Shown here piece by piece: positions 5,444-6,294 of a DNA stretch of 6,294 nucleotides. The DNA is from Bryobacterales bacterium. Lineage in GTDB: Bacteria > Cyanobacteriota > Vampirovibrionia > Obscuribacterales > Obscuribacteraceae. The notes beneath the pieces were generated by a model, which was not told the DNA's origin, ran no database searches, and was given only the letters and a program-made list of their open reading frames with translations. The translations under genes were made by a program, and so were the position numbers. Each line of letters begins with the position of its first letter. Positions within the stretch are counted from its first letter, which is position 1. The DNA lies in the NCBI GenBank assembly GCA_903970295.1, contig CAJCHQ010000918.1:1-6294 (forward strand). The letters are read 5' to 3'.

Positions 5444-6294
5444 ATGACTTTGGAGAATTTTCGTCAGCACGATCAGGTTGCGGACAGCAATGGAAATGGA
5501 AGTAGTTTGTCCAGGCAGGCCTGGGATCAAGCCGGTAACTTCGACTGGAATGCCAGGGGCGGCAGAGATACAGGCTCAACACAGTTGCCGAAAGTCAGCT
5601 TTTACGATGGAGCTGCTGGTGGTGGCGGTGGTGGGGGTGGCATGATCGGGGGCGGTGGCGGTGAGATGGCCGCTTCCGCTCAAGGTGGATCCTCCTCATG
5701 GCAAAACAATGAGTCTGCTTGGCAGAACGCAAGTTCATTTCTCGGTGGCTCATCTGAAAATGCTGCTGGCTTGCTCAATCCTGCTGCTGACGTCGCCAGT
5801 GGCCTCGTAAACACGGCTTCGGACGCGGCTTCGGGGCTGTTGTCTCCCGCTGCCGGAACGACGGATGGACAATCAAGCACTAACCCGCCGACTGAGCAGC
5901 AACAGATTGCAGCCATAGTCCAAGAAATTCAGGTGATCGATCAGCAGCTGAATACACTGGTCACAGACTTGGGAGGGACTAATCCGGCCTCGATAACAAA
6001 CACTCCAGCTGAATCACTGCCATCTCAAACCACACCAGCTGAAGCAGCGCCAGTTGCAGTCACTCCACCGGAGGGCACGACTGCGACAAACCCGACCTCT
6101 ACGCAGCCCGCCGCGGCGACCGATGCGACAATTGCGGCACTGCAGACAACAGATCCGCAGGCGGCACAACTTCTGACCGCTATGGAACCTTCCACTTCCG
6201 GCATGACCCAGGCTGGGTTCAATCAGTTCGAGAGCACTTTCAATCAGAACGTGCAAGGAGGACAATACCAAGATGTGGCTTCGGCAGCCAATGC
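5444..6294 (+). CDS. Gly/Ala/Thr-rich low-complexity protein, N-terminal 283 residues (runs off the window)
   Basis: The frame is open from ATG 5444-5446 to the right edge, with AGGGGA 4 bases upstream as ribosome binding site. I do not recognise a family. There is no signal peptide; the N-terminus is polar (MTLENFRQHDQVADSN). Next come a glycine tract (residues 59-73, eight then five Gly split by Met-Ile) and paired WQN motifs (86-95). Near-repeats LNPAADVASGL, VNTASDAASGL and LSPAAGTT span about 111-140. A probable coiled coil or amphipathic helix lies at 151-177 (EQQQIAAIVQEIQVIDQQLN), followed by a Pro/Thr/Ala-rich linker (179-226). A more ordinary Gln-rich helical part starts near 228 (DATIAALQTTDPQAAQLLTA). 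Such composition suits a flexible linker leading to a C-terminal domain beyond the window, or a surface or adhesion-type protein. It diverges from the esterase gene across 262 bases, and the two may be co-regulated. The long minus-strand frames here are shadows of its GC-rich codons. Confidence 0.75.
   Translation, partial: MTLENFRQHDQVADSNGNGSSLSRQAWDQAGNFDWNARGGRDTGSTQLPKVSFYDGAAGGGGGGGGMIGGGGGEMAASAQGGSSSWQNNESAWQNASSFLGGSSENAAGLLNPAADVASGLVNTASDAASGLLSPAAGTTDGQSSTNPPTEQQQIAAIVQEIQVIDQQLNTLVTDLGGTNPASITNTPAESLPSQTTPAEAAPVAVTPPEGTTATNPTSTQPAAATDATIAALQTTDPQAAQLLTAMEPSTSGMTQAGFNQFESTFNQNVQGGQYQDVASAAN

Noticed and set aside
5680..6271. Long minus-strand frames opposite the Gly/Ala/Thr-rich gene
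   Set aside because: These are Ser/Cys/Arg- or Ala/Val-rich shadows produced by the codon bias of the plus-strand gene, without starts supported by a ribosome binding site.

Overview
The window reads as accessory bacterial DNA of roughly 50% GC by eye. It holds a few intact genes of unassigned or loosely assigned function, plus an unusual stretch of gene wreckage. No ribosomal, tRNA, CRISPR or recognisable transposase sequence was seen. The small exported, Thr-rich, helix-tailed protein and the orphan proteins recall soil or sludge lineages such as the Obscuribacterales (Melainabacteria). That placement is an impression from protein style, not a demonstrated assignment.

Layout. Positions 1-213 (minus) hold the C-terminal HTH of an AraC-family regulator whose 5' part is lost. 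Positions 254-844 (minus) encode an intact exported 196-residue protein. Positions 1054-1711 (plus) hold an Old Yellow Enzyme-type flavin reductase gene that has lost about 170 internal codons and is frameshifted at the junction. Positions 1883-2343 (minus) hold the C-terminal half of orotidine 5'-phosphate decarboxylase (pyrF), with a second internal deletion and a one-base frameshift. Directly abutting it, 2360-2452 (plus) resembles the first 30 codons of a DUF218/YdcF-like gene. Thus about 2.4 kb carries four gene fragments around one intact gene.

Positions 2658-3611 (plus) encode an intact 317-residue membrane-anchored or lipoprotein-like protein of unknown family. Positions 3612-4125 have no convincing gene but contain two perfect inverted repeats. 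Positions 4126-5181 (minus) encode an alpha/beta-hydrolase of the polyhydroxybutyrate-depolymerase/feruloyl-esterase (LpqC-like) type with a readable Ser-Asp-His triad and a plausible sigma70-type promoter. Divergently from it, 5444 to the right edge (plus) is the start of a long glycine-, alanine- and threonine-rich protein that runs out of the window.

How the genes relate: no operon or pathway is evident. The intact genes are mostly singletons with their own ribosome binding sites, and the only natural pairing is the divergent esterase/Gly-rich gene pair sharing a 262-base intergenic region. I did not find a convincing new multi-gene system. The best signals for a second look are the cluster of deletion-scarred genes, the perfect palindrome at 3823-3843 and the orphan secreted or surface proteins.
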